From positions 9,677,001 through 9,741,000 of the forward strand of contig OZ018418.1 of the NCBI GenBank assembly GCA_963969595.1: DNA of 64,000 nt, read 5' to 3'. The stretch comes from Neckera pumila (taxonomy: Eukaryota > Streptophyta > Bryopsida > Hypnales > Neckeraceae). The number at the start of each line of letters is the position of its first letter. Position 1 is the stretch's first letter. Position numbers and translations under genes: made by a program. Shown here in pieces: positions 12,677-23,442 of the stretch. The notes under the pieces were generated by a model. That model searched no databases. It was not told the origin of the DNA and was given only the letters and a program-made list of their open reading frames with translations.

Positions 12677-13529
12677 GCCCTACCTTGTATGCATTTCACA
12701 GAATTGATATCTTCTAAGATTAGAAAAAACTACAAGCTGAAATTATGCAACAAATGTACAAGTTGAGGACATTGGAAACATCACTTTGTAGTTCATCGGC
12801 GCATGAAATGTCTGCTTGATTTCATTAAATCTACTATGGAATCCAAACCTCATGGCCCTTGTTCTACATGCATTTCATAGAACTGGTGTTTCCAAAGATT
12901 AGAAAAAAACTCCAAATTGACATTATGCAACAAAGTACAATTTGAGGACATTGGGAACCTCACTTTGCAGTTCATGGGCGCATTAAATGTCCGCTTGATT
13001 TTTTTTTAGTATACTATAGAATCCAAATCCCATGGGTCCTACTCTGCATGCAATTTACAGAACTGGTATCTTCGAGGATTAGAAAAAACTACAAGTTGAA
13101 ATTATGCAACAAATGTAAAAGTTGAAGTTATGCAACAAATGTACAAGTTGAAGACATTGGAAATCTCAGTTTGGAGTCCATGGGCGCATTAAATGTCCGT
13201 TTGGTTCTATTTTAATCTACTATGTTACTCTAATCCCATGGACCCTGCTTTGTATGCAGTTCACAGAGCTGGTATCTCCGAGAATTAGAAAAAACTACAA
13301 GTTGAGGTTAAGCTACAAATGTACAAGTTGTGGACATAAGGAACCCTACTTTGAAGTTCATGGGCGCAACAAATGTCTGCTTGATTCTTTTTAATCTACT
13401 ACGTATATCAAGCCCAATTGGCTATGCTCAATATGCATTTAACTTAACTCCTATTTCCAATGATTAGAAAAAGTACAAGTTGAAATTATGCAACAAAGTA
13501 CAATTTGAGGACATTCAGAACCCTACTTT
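12677..13529. repeat. ~179-bp tandem satellite, block C
   Basis: About five monomers between solo LTR R1 and the CACTA element, in the same phase as block B. One monomer contains a ~26-bp internal duplication near 13097-13150, where 'TTATGCAACAAATGTA' occurs twice in succession. The block stops in mid-monomer at the CACTA terminus. Confidence 0.95.
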
Positions 13530-13560
13530 CACTAGAAGAAACCTGCGTTTTTGGTCACGT
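13530..13560 (+). repeat. Left terminal inverted repeat of CACTA element
   Basis: Begins CACTAG and continues to TTTTTGGTCACGT. It pairs with 32123-32153 with about five mismatches in 31 bp. CACTA termini are recognised by the TNPD-type transposase. Confidence 0.92.
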
Positions 13561-13639
13561 TTTCAGAAAAACGCGTGACGTCAAAAAAAACATGAGATTG
13601 TCTTCTGCAACATCCAAAAGAACGTGTGCCGGGGACCAT

Positions 13640-14150
13640 GATTGAGGTGATGTCACAGAAAACAGGGCCACAAAATTCTGAAAACAAGTGAATGTCGCTA
13701 GAAACGTTACATGTCTTCCGCAACGTCCCAGACAACAGAACACGTTTTCTTCTGGACGTCACCGACAACACAATTCTTCCACGTCAACAACTTCATTGAG
13801 GGCCACTGTGGGCAGTCCAAGATGAAAAGGAGGAGGCTGCCCAGAAGGAAACAAGTGAATGTTGCGCAGAACGCCACATGTCTTTCGGCACGTCAAAGAC
13901 AACAGAAACAAAAAATTTCTTCACGTCACCGACAACACAAGTTTTCCACGTCAGCAGGGTCAACGCGGGCAGTCAAAGATGGAAAAGAAGGGGCTGCGTA
14001 GAACAAAACAAGTGATTGTTGCGCGCAGCGTCACATGTCTTCCGCAACGTCCTAAACAACAGAATAAATCATTTTTTTCCAACGTCACCAACAACACCAT
14101 TTTCCACGTCAGCAGCATCGTTCTGGGCCACTGCGGGTAGTGACTTTGTA
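13640..14150. repeat. Subterminal ~160-bp triplication of CACTA element
   Basis: Three diverged copies start at 'ACATGTCTT' near 13709, 13876 and 14033. Each holds 'CTTCCGCAACGTC' (or a variant), 'GACAACAGAA', 'CACGTCACCGACAACAC' (or a variant), 'TTCCACGTCA' and a 'GGGC(A/C)' segment. CACGTC/GACGTG cores are dense here and recur near the other end (31700-32130). Subterminal repeats of this kind bind the TNPA protein in En/Spm elements; binding here is inferred. Confidence 0.75.
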
Positions 14151-14349
14151 GTAAAGGAGGGTGCTGCCCAGAAGGAAAAAGGGGCAAGTGCTTCCTTAAG
14201 GCTAAAAAAATTTGGGGTAAATGAAAGTTCTGGCAGTCAAATTTCTAATTTGCTCTTGTGCTTTTTAAAATCCAAAAACAAATAGTCTATAATTGCAATA
14301 AAAATATTTTTATTATCGTAACGCTTAAGGAGGGATTGACACAATAATA

Positions 14350-16450
14350 AAATAGGACAAAGAAGAAATACAGACATCATAACATTTTGATCAAACTGGG
14401 CCCTTTCGTATTTCACAACCCAGTCTTGGGGGTCCTAAAAATTACACCATTCACTTGGGAGTGTCTATTCATCTCCACTATTTTGAAAGATAGAAAAGGA
14501 GTGCTACGTTAGACCTCCTAAATAAAATAACTGGATTCCAAGGAGAACTAATTATGAAACACTGCAAGGCATTTTGGCACAATAATTTTAGTGAAAAAAG
14601 TTTGTGGGACACCACCAAGGGCCTTCTTTCATTGAAGTGGACCCTTCTTCTTTACAAATCATTTCTAAAAATATCCAAAATGAAACCGTTAATACGGGAG
14701 CGCCTACTGCCCACTTTTTAAAAGAAAAAAACAGAGAGGGAACACTATCGTGGGCCTGCAGAATAAAATGATAACATTTTAGACACACCAAATTATAAAA
14801 CAGTGGAAGGGATTCTACCACAACAAATTCATTCAAATTAGTTTGTGGATCACCACCTACTACTCTCTTATATGACAGTGGGCCCTTCTTTCTTACTACC
14901 CATTTTTTTCCATGCATTAAATGAAAACATTCCAATGGGTGCGTTGGATGCCTACCATAATAAAAAATAAAAAAAGAAGGGTCAGGGGCCTCTAAAATCA
15001 AATGATTCCATTCCGTGCACAACAAATTAGGAAATACTGCAAGGCATTTTCCCATAACAATTTCATTGATAGTACTTGTTGGATCACGTACCATCGAAGG
15101 TGGGCCCGGTTTCATCAAAGTAGGCCCTTCTTTTTTACTACCCATTTTTTTTCATGCATTAAATGAAAACATTCCAATAGGTGCATTGGATGCCCACCAT
15201 AATTACAAAAAAGAAAAAGTGTCAGGGGCCTAAAAAATCAAATGATTCCATTCCGTGCACAACAAATTTAGAAATATTGCAAGGCCTTTTCCCAGAACAA
15301 TTTCATTGACAATACTTGTTGGATCACGTACCTTCGAAGGCCCTTTTTTTAAAAATGTCGATGGACCCTTCTTCTTGACAGTCCATTGTTCTGGCCTCCA
15401 AAATTAGACCATTCAAATCGGAGTGCCTACTGCCCAGCATTGTTTTAAATAAAAACAAAGAGAACATTAATGGAAGCTTCCCAAAAAAAAAAAAAAAAGA
15501 TGCACAACAAATTTTAAAACTAAGGCAGGCATTTTGCCACAACAATTTCATTCTAATTAGTATTTGGACCCCCACGTACGGCCCACTCTCATGAAAGTAG
15601 GGTCTTTGTGTTAACAATGCTTTATTTTGGGTCCACAAAATTAGACAATTCCAATGCGAGCGCCTACTGCCCTCCATTCACACACAAAATATACGGGAAC
15701 AGTATATGAGGCCCAAAAAATTTGAGAATTTCATTCCATGCAAAACAAATTATGAAACAGTGCACGGCATTTCTACATAAAAGCTTCAGTAATTCAAAAA
15801 ATAATTATAAAACATACAGGGTGCCTAGAACATCAAATGATTCCATTTTGTGCACAACAAAATAAGAAATAATGCAAGGCATATTGTTGTTGAAATAATT
15901 AATTTTAATTCATTGGTCAGCCACCGTCAAGGGTCCTCTATTATAAAAATAGGCCCTTCTTTTAGGCAAATAAATTGTTTTATTTTTTGATTTTGACCAC
16001 TCAAGTAGGAGTGACCACTGCCAGCTATAATCTTCTATAAAAAGGAAGGGAACAGTACCAGGGGTTTGCTGAATACAAGGACCAGTTCATTCACAACAAA
16101 TTCTTAAAGCATGCAAGGCATTTTTCCAAAAGTATTTTATTCAAAATAATCTGTGGGCCACTGCCAAGGGCCTTTATTCTTTAAATTGGGCCTTTCTTCT
16201 TGACTATGCAATTTAGAGAAGCCCAATATAAGATCATTCAAATGGTAGTGCCATGTATGCACCAATTTTCTTTAAAATAAGAAAGTGAATACTACAGGGG
16301 GGCTGACAAATAAAATGAAGGAATTTCATGCACAAGAAATGATGAAACACTGCATTGCATTTTCCAAAAACAATGTCATTCAAATTAATTTGTAGGCCAC
16401 CTGGGAAGGGCCCTGTTTCTGAAAGTGGGCCCTTCTTCTTCACAATCGGA
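14350..16450. repeat. Degenerate ~239-bp tandem repeat inside CACTA element
   Basis: Nine copies can be aligned on 'CAACAAATTA..AA..TGCAAGGCATTTT', centred near 14561, 14801, 15035, 15275, 15520, 15760, 15870, 16110 and 16350. Spacings are 234-245 bp, with one short step of 112 bp that marks a truncated unit. Each unit also has 'GGGCCCTTCTT', 'CATTCAAAT' and 'GTGGGCCACC'-like segments. It is unrelated to the 179-bp satellite. Chance open frames occur on the minus strand (for example 14588-15145) but show no conserved protein. Confidence 0.8.
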
Positions 16451-16847
16451 TTAAACAAATCATTCCTTGACTTCCATGCAATAAAACTTTAAATTGGTGC
16501 AAGTTATGTTATGTCCTAATGTTGTGTAGATGTTTACATCATCTTCTGGTCCGTTTCCTTGGACATTTGTGCTCTTCACATTTCCAGATGGGGTTATCTT
16601 AGAAAACAACATTTACGTACAAGACGCTTGATGCATGCTGTACGCCTATCAGTAACGATGTCATTGCAGATATCTTCAATTACATGTGCTGTGACTTCTG
16701 CAGTTGGTTTACTGAGACATGCAATCCAACGATGCTGACGTTAGTTTGAATACAATTGTCTATTAGCATAGTCTGCGGTGTAAACGGCAAGGGCAGTCCC
16801 CCTATGTTCTTTGTACCTGTTGTTGCCTTGGAGCCTCTACTGCTGGT

Positions 16848-17702
16848 CTAATGAACATACCACCTTCTGCTGACGCTTCTCCCGCTGGCTCTAACTCCAA
16901 AGCAACGGGTTTGGAACCCAGTGAAGTCCTCATCATTTCCCACTTGAATCATAGAAGGGATGGTCTCATTGTCTTCAAGTTGTCCACGTCTACCCCGCAC
17001 ATTTGTACGGCATATGACCTTCCAGCCTGCCTTCTGAGGATCATCCGAAAAAAACACCTGTTGAATGTGGATTGGAAATGCAAAAGAGTCCGCATGCACC
17101 TTGCCATCCATATGGTTGAAATTTGCAATTGTAAAGCCATAGCGATCTCGCTGGACATGAGGAAAGCGACCATCATTGCTCCCTCTAACCCAATCGCACA
17201 CTTGCATGGTCGTGCAATGGTTGCAATAGTCGACCTCCAAGATTTCTTCTATATATCCCACGTAGTCATGTGTTTGCTCTATGGGTTGCCCATTGCAAAG
17301 CCCCCATCGAAGCTGCTGAGTGAATGAGGCTACCACAGCAGAGTCGCGTGTGACAAGTCCACTTTCCGCACTACAAATGCAAAGATGCATGCCAAAGGCA
17401 TACATTTGACGATGGGATGTAGCAAATCGCTCCGGGGGTTGGCTGTACTGTACAACATCATCGTCCAAACTTTGGCCTGCAGCTTGTAGTGTCATCACTT
17501 GTGCACTGAACCACAAGGCGAAAGGCGGCAAATCATAGAGGTCTGTCGGATATTGCACAGGCTTGTTTGGATGGCGTCGGCGAACACTTCGCCGAAATGC
17601 CTCTCTTTCCTCCCAACGTCTACAACGTGCTGTTGTATACTCCCTGCACATGATCCATGTTTGTACTATTAGAGTAGGCTTCACTTCATAATGTGAGTAC
17701 AT
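16848..17702 (-). pseudogene. CACTA transposase, DUF4216-like C-terminal region
   Basis: An open frame of about 284 codons contains 'LPPFALWFSAQV' (the 'F..WF...V' motif), 'YVGYIEEILEVDY', 'VCDWVRG' and 'YGFTIANFNHM', followed by 'DSFAFPIHIQQVFFSDDP'. The last is the 'PF..A.Q..QVF...DP' signature of DUF4216. It closes the transposase about 300 bp from the 239-bp array. The first in-frame Met (17702) need not be an exon start, since this is a downstream exon. Confidence 0.85.
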
Positions 17703-18137
17703 TGAAATGAACCGTTGTCAACATACTAACAGAGCTTGCCAGTGTAGTGACCTTTGTCCTCAATGACGCAATGCATGATGTCAAAGATGATGTTCTGTCC
17801 AATGTCCACTGTTATAGACATATATGAAAATGTACAAGGATGCAGCTGACCACTGGCCAGTCACCTACCACTTGCCCCTCATAGAATTAGGTTTGCAAGT
17901 TAGAAAAACTGTATCAAAGAATCTACAAAGTCAAGGACAAAGTTCACTTCAATATAGAAATGCATAGTCTGAAGAAGATATAGGAACTCACTTTCGACAA
18001 GCGTCAAGGCACACGGCATTGTCCAGTACAAAGGCGTGAAGAAGGTTCCTGAATTCATCCAACATCTTCCGCTTTTGCTTGGAGTTTAATCGAAGAATCT
18101 CGTCTGTCATTGTAGCGTCTTCATTCGGGTCCCATAT

Positions 18138-18593
18138 CTACTGCACTGTCCCGCTATACTGGCGCATGTACTCCGTACAAAATCCGAGTGCGTCATCCAT
18201 TCGATAGCCCTCTGCAATGCTACCCTCTGGATGTGCATAAGTTCGAACATAATCCTTCAAAGTGTTCATGTAGCGCTCTATCGGATACATCCAACAACAA
18301 TGCACTGGGCCACACACAAATAATTGTTGTACCAAGTGCACGAGAAGATGTGACATGATGTTCAAGAATGTAGGTGGGAATTCCTTCTCTAGCACACAAG
18401 TGGCCATAATGACATCGCGCATCATCTCATTCTGGTCACTCTGTCGGACTTCTTTAGCACATATTCTCTGAAAAACTTTGCTCATTTTGATGATGGCTAC
18501 GCGCACGTTCTCATCCAATAAGTTCCGTATGGCCACAGGTAGGATCTGCCAACAATACTCCAACACAAAGGTTCCATGAGGGAGACTGTTCAC
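18138..18593 (-). pseudogene. CACTA transposase, DUF4218-like region
   Basis: About 150 residues with 'LPVAIRNLLDENVRVAIIKM', 'FPPTFLNIMSHLLVHL', 'CGPVHCCWMYPIERYMNTLK', 'YVRTYAHPEGSIAEGY' and 'ALGFCTEYM'. These are the signature stretches of the DUF4218 region in plant CACTA transposases ('GPV..RWMYP.ERYM..LK.YV.N.A.PEGSI.E.Y'). The frame is open and fairly intact. Its exact job in transposition is unknown. Confidence 0.9.
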
Positions 18594-18812
18594 TACAAAG
18601 ACGCGGGACCATGAAATTCCAATGACACATCCATTTCTTGTAGTGCTTCAAGTACTTTGAACATGACATAAAAGTAATTGACTAGCATGTCATAATCTCT
18701 GTCGCTAAAGACACTGACATGCTTCCCTACTGTTTTCAATGACATTCATTTTCACATCAATGGAAGCATGCCCTACCATCCCGTCACGCACAAAGGATCA
18801 TGTGGACGTCAT

Positions 18813-19221
18813 TTACAATGTCTGAAGCAATGATTCCCACGACATATAATGCATGGAAAAAGCAAGAATGTTACATACATGCTGCATGAGGACATGGTAG
18901 TCGTGGGTTTTCATATATTGCAGCTTCCCATCTTCAAGGCGCTTGTGAATGCTTCCCACATAGTTTGTCGGGGTGCGAATATTAGAAATTATAGAAACAA
19001 ACTCCTTTCGTTCATGGGGCTTGAACACATAAGGTGCCGAAGGCACGTAGTATTCATCTTGTCGCCGGCGTGGTTCTTGAAGCCATATTTCTTCACGAAT
19101 TCCCAATTCCTGTGCATCAATTCGACTTCTTGGACTGTCATTCATGCCCCACAAAGTCTTCACTATACTCTTGCACTAATTCTTCTCGCAATGCATTGTG
19201 TCCAAGATATGCCTTTCCAGC
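18813..19221 (-). pseudogene. CACTA transposase, exon with 'LDTMHCEKN' segment
   Basis: After a probable acceptor (TTCTGCAG, near 19221) the exon reads 'HLLERHILDTMHCEKN', then an in-frame TAG, then 'IVKTLWGMND', 'SRIDAQELGIREEIWLQ', 'SAPYVFKPHERKEF' and 'ANYVG/TNYVGSIHKRL'-type residues. This is the segment that follows the Transposase_21 core in plant CACTA proteins ('RH.LDVMH.EKN......LL.......R.DL...GIR..L'). The TAG falls at a position usually hydrophobic (Leu), one change from TTG. Confidence 0.8.
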
Positions 19222-19665
19222 AAATGCTGCAGAACCAAGAATGCCAAAATATTAGGAATACCTTCATACAGGCCGCTATGACATTAGCACGATCCAACAA
19301 TTCATTTCAGACAGTACTTTGTCCTTACTGGCCCATTTTACTTTAGTGAGACATGATGACAGTCGAAAACATAGTCATTGCCTTTAGTGTGACACATCCG
19401 ACGACATACATGATAACATGAGGTCTGCTATCTGAGACATTCATTCTGTACGACAAGCGCGTTGGCAACAACGTCTTTGGTGACGTTGCTGTGCCATGGT
19501 ACCTTATATTATTGAGGGTACGATAATTCATACCTCCCAATACTCCAATTCAAACAAAGCGCAAAGCCTTTTCACGCCCGTCACATGCACTGGATTGTCA
19601 GGTCCATTTTCCTTGCCACCAAGGTCTAAATATGATTGGCGCCAAGCCGCATAGCGGACTATATC

Positions 19666-20800
19666 TTATCCTGTTTGAAGTCGTGGCATGCCGCGTTGTT
19701 CAGCTCGTCCATTGAACCGAGTGTTTCTTAGATATGGGTGTTGTCGTGGCAAGTACCGGCGTATGCCACCATACACAATTTTGGACCCCCTTACTTGTCT
19801 GTTTGAAAGAACATCTCCAGTCTTGGCCATTCTTGCATCAGTATCAGGCCCGCAAGGCGGACATCCTTTGTACCCCTTGCAACATAGACTAGATATCAAC
19901 CCGTATGTTGGAAAATCTGATATAGTCCACATCAATATAGCACGCAAGTGAAAAGACCGACTGTCCTCCGGTTGCGAGAAGTCCAAGGCACGAACACCGT
20001 GCCACAATTCCTTCAACTCCTTCAGTAGCGGACGTATGAAGATGTCAAGTGCACTAGAACTCGGAGAGTGCTTGCCGGAGATGAGAATGCATAATGAAAT
20101 GAAGAACTTCTTCGTGACGAACCACGGCTGGAAGTTGTATATCAAGATCAATACAGGCCATATAGACCAATTTGTGTTATTCAACTTGAAGGGGTTAACA
20201 CCGTCCAGTGCCAATGCAAGGCGCACGTTGCGGACTTCACCTCCGAATTGTTGAATGAGACGTCATTGTCAACGTGTTTCCATGTTGGGCTATCGACCAC
20301 GGAGCGCATGATGCCATTAGTGCTGACATGCTTTGTGTAAACGGTCAACATGCGCGCTATCTTCGGCGACCTCCACATGCATTTCAATTGCGGAATGAGG
20401 GAAAAATGCCGGATGACCTTCCTTGGAATTTTACCTGTGCCATCCATCCATCGTGCTGTATTACACTTGGGGCAACGTTGCAATGCTGCATGCTCCTCTT
20501 CGTAAAGAATGCAACCACATGGGCAAGCGTGGATATTGTTATAGGTCAGCCCCAATCGCCTGATGGTCTTCCGTGCCTCATAATGGTTTGCTGGCAATTT
20601 GTTACCCTCCAGAAGTAAGTCCGAGGATAAAAAGCGGAAGAGCTCATCGCTGAATTTATTGCTCACCCGGAACACGATGCACATGTTAAGGATGATGATT
20701 GTTGCCAACACAGTGCTTGTTTTCGAACCACGGTACAGGGGTGTGGAGGCTTCTGTATACAAATTGTCCATGCCGTCCACAGTGTCATCTTCAACATCAT
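19666..20800 (-). pseudogene. CACTA transposase, Transposase_21 core
   Basis: The first part (20780-20181) has 'PLYRGSKTS', 'LLLEGNKLPANHYEARK', 'RRLGLTYNNIHACPCGC', 'CPKCNTARW' and 'RWMDGTGKIP', all typical of the family. The second part (20226-19666), in another frame, has 'RLALALDGVNPF', 'WPVLILIYN', 'LLKELKELWHGV', 'ILMWTISDFPTYG' and 'CCKGYKGCPPC'. The Asp in 'LALDGVNPF' is the usual conserved acidic residue. A one-base shift near 20250 separates them. The part ends near a probable splice donor after 'LFELEYWE' (about 19520). Confidence 0.88.
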
Positions 20801-21328
20801 CATTGTCACCTCCCCTTTGCAGTCGTTTGCCTCTTCATGCAATGCATCCACTCTATCAAACGCCTCCATCACTTGTCGCTGCACTTCATGGTACTCATCG
20901 AGAGGAGGCTGAGTTCCTTGAGTTGGGGCTTCCGCATTTGCTTCTTCTCCGAACACATCAGCAATGTCAACATCAATGGCTGGGGGGACATTGGCAATGA
21001 CGTTGTCATCATAAGCAACATCTTCAACCCAAATTCCTCCTGCTGGATATCCATCTAGTGGATCACCACCCAGTAAAGATTTATGAAAAAATGGATCCCT
21101 GCCCGCCTGAGAATGGTGCTCTCGTATCACGCGTATGGTTCTCCAATGTCCCCCTTTGCAATTCCAACACGGACATCTATATGACCGCATGTTCTTCTCA
21201 GTTGCCACTCGAAGCTCAGTGTGCAAAATTAAATCAGCCATCGGTACGTGGCATAGTCTGCGTCCATCCTCCGTGAAACGAATCGTGGTTCCACGTCCTG
21301 CAGATGAGGGATTCGTGCGCGTTGCCAT
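20800..21328 (-). pseudogene. CACTA transposase, N-terminal zinc-binding part
   Basis: From ATG 21328 the frame gives about 175 residues with 'YRCPCWNCKGGHW' followed by 'REHHSQAGRDPFF'. This C-x-C-x2-C...H..H pattern matches the transposase-associated zinc-binding region of plant En/Spm proteins ('CPC..C.N......HL...GF'). An acidic linker follows. The frame then changes near 20800 at a GGGGAGG run; the neighbouring frame continues smoothly into 'DDVEDDTVDGMDN', so a single-base indel or a small intron is likely. Confidence 0.7.
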
Positions 21329-22220
21329 GCTCACATCACGGAAGCATAAACGGAACTTTGAGGGAAGTCCACAACCCTGCACTTTGAATCCCGTCAACCT
21401 GAAACTTGTTAGAAGCCACGATGATTTTTTGTTAAGCGAGGCTATACACAAAGTGAATGAGAATGTATAGGAATTGACCGTTATGGAGCACTGGCATCCC
21501 AATTCAACATTCCGTTAGCATTTTTCGGAGGCAATGTTATCACAGAAATTTATGTCACCCTTCTGCTCTACGAGGATACTGCGTACTAGTCCAGTTCATG
21601 CGGATATGTCAGTAGTGACGTCTTCGGAGACGTCATTGACGACAACTCCAAAGACATAACTTCTGTCACTGATGACATCAAACTGAATGTCTTCAGGAAC
21701 AGCGGTCTGTCATAATGTGCAATCAGTTATCGGAATAGCTGCCTAGACTCCGTAAAGAATTAATCACACCAAAGACCTCCCCGGAAGAACCCGAAACCTG
21801 ACCTGCTGCTTCTGTGCTGCGGATGTTTGCTTAGCAATTTGCAAGGTATGATTGTGTTAGGAATTCGTTTCGATATTATCGTGTTGCCTATACGTGTGTG
21901 TAAATGTCAGCACTTATGTCTTCATGTTGTTCTCGACGTCGATCTCCCTTTCCTTTGTTAAATTACTACACAGACTGCATCAGACTAATACGCAAACGTG
22001 ACATTCTTAGCAACATGTTTGTGTTTATGGCAACGTCTCCCACAATGTCAGATCAAACGTGCACCCGTACTAGAATCATTGGAAACAACCACGTGTCTTC
22101 CGAGAATGAGTGCAGCAACAGTGCTTCCCATTACAGGAGAGCTGCAAGGTTAGGGTTCATGAACAGAAATTCCTACACACCTGCTCTTTATCAGTGCTTC
22201 CACTAGTTTGCTCAGCAAAA
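21329..22220. promoter_or_regulatory. Divergent intergenic region between the two CACTA genes
   Basis: This ~0.9-kb stretch separates the transposase (minus, start 21328) and the TNPA-like gene (plus, start 22221). It has no conserved open frame, though short chance frames occur. 'GACGTC' and 'ATGACATC'-like cores are frequent (for example 21620-21690). It probably holds both promoters; no convincing TATA box was picked out. Confidence 0.45.
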
Positions 22221-22510
22221 TGGCATCCACTTGCGCTTCACCAAATCGTACTAGGGTTGTTCATTTTGCAGAGTTGATGAGAGAAGCCACGGAAGTGAAT
22301 GCGGCTGAAGAGGAAGCAGCTGGGGTTCTGCAGAATCTTGCGCCTACTGCTTAACGGCACTCCCCTCCCAAGAGTGCGATGAAGAAAAAGCGAGCAGAGT
22401 CCGAGGAGGAAGATCCCGTGACACGGCTGGAGGCTGTTGCAAAAACCAAGGCAAGGGCGCCAATTATTGCTGCTCCGGAGTCCTACATCAATTCTTCTGA
22501 TCAGGATCAG
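22221..22510 (+). pseudogene. TNPA-like gene, exon 1
   Basis: ATG 22221 opens a frame starting MASTCASPNRTR and containing an acidic EEEAAG segment. One TAA stop follows 'NLAPTA', then a Lys/Glu-rich stretch ends 'NSSDQDQ' at a GTAGAG donor (22511). A single C-to-T change from CAA explains the stop. This places the gene start divergently from the transposase. The downstream 22511-23134 would be intron. Confidence 0.55.
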
Positions 22511-23134
22511 GTAGAGTTTGTTTAGAATTACTGGCTTCAATTTTTGAGGCGCAGCGAGGAGGCATGTTGCGCAGACTTCAAAATCGGTAGGGAGAGAGTG
22601 CATTTCCAACTTCAGAATCGGAGCAGGGAGCAGGGGTCTGCCGTCGAAGCCGCGCACCGTCGAAGGCCCTGTCCACGGGTATAGGGGGGTAGGTGCCGCG
22701 GATATAGGTCGCGCCTACCCCGTCATGAATGACCAGCCGCCGTTCTCCCTCTCCGGCACTACATTTTTGGTCACATTTCTCCTTGTTTCTCCACGTCTCT
22801 CCATGTCGTTGACTTTACAAGCGATGAAAGAACCTTGCTTCACTGCGTCCAAATCGATGTCTGACTCCAGAACCTATAATCGCGCCAATTTCAATTGTAG
22901 AAGTTGTCAATTCTGTTGCTGTAGCCTTGTGGTAGTGTGCGCCTGGCGAAGGCAGTCCGTAGCCTTGAATTCCGATCACCCACAAAGTTCTTTCATCGTC
23001 AATGTGTATTTTGCTCTGAATTTGGTACAAATTTCCAATTGCAAAGTTACACGGTAATTCCTATAGGTGATCGGAGGGGGGGGGGGGGGAATGTGATGTG
23101 TGCTTAGTTCGTAGTTCAGTTTTGAGGCGCAGCA
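22511..23134. other. Intron-like stretch with G14 run and a foreign-looking insert
   Basis: The segment begins after the exon-1 donor. 'TTTTGAGGCGCAGC' occurs near 22545 and again near 23123, suggesting that a piece of about 580 bp lies between copies of a short repeat. A run of 14 G residues sits at 23076-23089. A minus-strand frame (22815-23030) has no recognisable domain. I see no gene here. Confidence 0.45.
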
Positions 23135-23442
23135 ATGCCGAGACTGAACCTATTGAAGAAGAGGTCATTCCCGGAACCCACATCGGAGGATGATGCGGGA
23201 CCAAGTCGGAGGATGCGCTTGGAAAGCAAGCACCACTCCAAGGGAAGAGAAGACACGAGTTCAGGGAGGGTGGCTCAAAGAAGGGGGCCAACTGCGAAGA
23301 AGAAGACGGTAGTTGTGGAGGTGAGCGAGGACAAAGGAGACGAGGATCGGGAAGACCCTACGGAAGACCCTGAGGAAGACCCAATGGAAGACCCAACGGA
23401 AGAAGAGGATGACAGCGGCGCCTTGAGGGAACAATCGTGGAG
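23135..23442 (+). pseudogene. TNPA-like gene, acidic exon 2
   Basis: ATG 23135 gives MPRLNLLKKRSFPEPTSEDD, a Lys/Arg-rich nuclear-type segment, then a tandem acidic repeat of the form D-P-(T/E/M)-E. It ends at a strong AG|GTAAGTGT donor (23443). It is probably an internal exon or an alternative first exon. No fold is recognised. Confidence 0.55.

Larger units (their letters stand above)
16848..21328 (-). pseudogene. TNPD-like CACTA transposase gene (decayed)
   Basis: Reading on the minus strand, the exons give the plant CACTA transposase order: N-terminal zinc-binding region, Transposase_21 core, DUF4218-like region, DUF4216-like C-terminus. ATG at 21328 is the likely start. The enzyme would bind and cut the CACTA ends. 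The open frames are joined by probable introns but also need at least two frame changes (near 20800 and 20250), and an in-frame TAG lies in the conserved 'LD.MHCEKN' segment, so this copy should not make an active protein. It is transcribed away from the TNPA-like gene that starts at 22221. Pieces are listed separately. Confidence 0.85.

Noticed and set aside
14588..15677. Minus-strand frames of 185 and 117 codons in the 239-bp array
   Set aside because: They repeat with the array, carry no known motif, and their stops and frames differ between units.
22815..23030. Minus-strand 71-codon frame as another DUF4216-type transposase piece
   Set aside because: Only a vague resemblance around a few residues; it lacks the 'QVF...DP' signature seen at 16848-17702.
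23076..23089. Run of 14 G as a functional quadruplex
   Set aside because: A single homopolymer within an intron-like stretch; it may be real or an assembly artefact, and nothing nearby supports a role.
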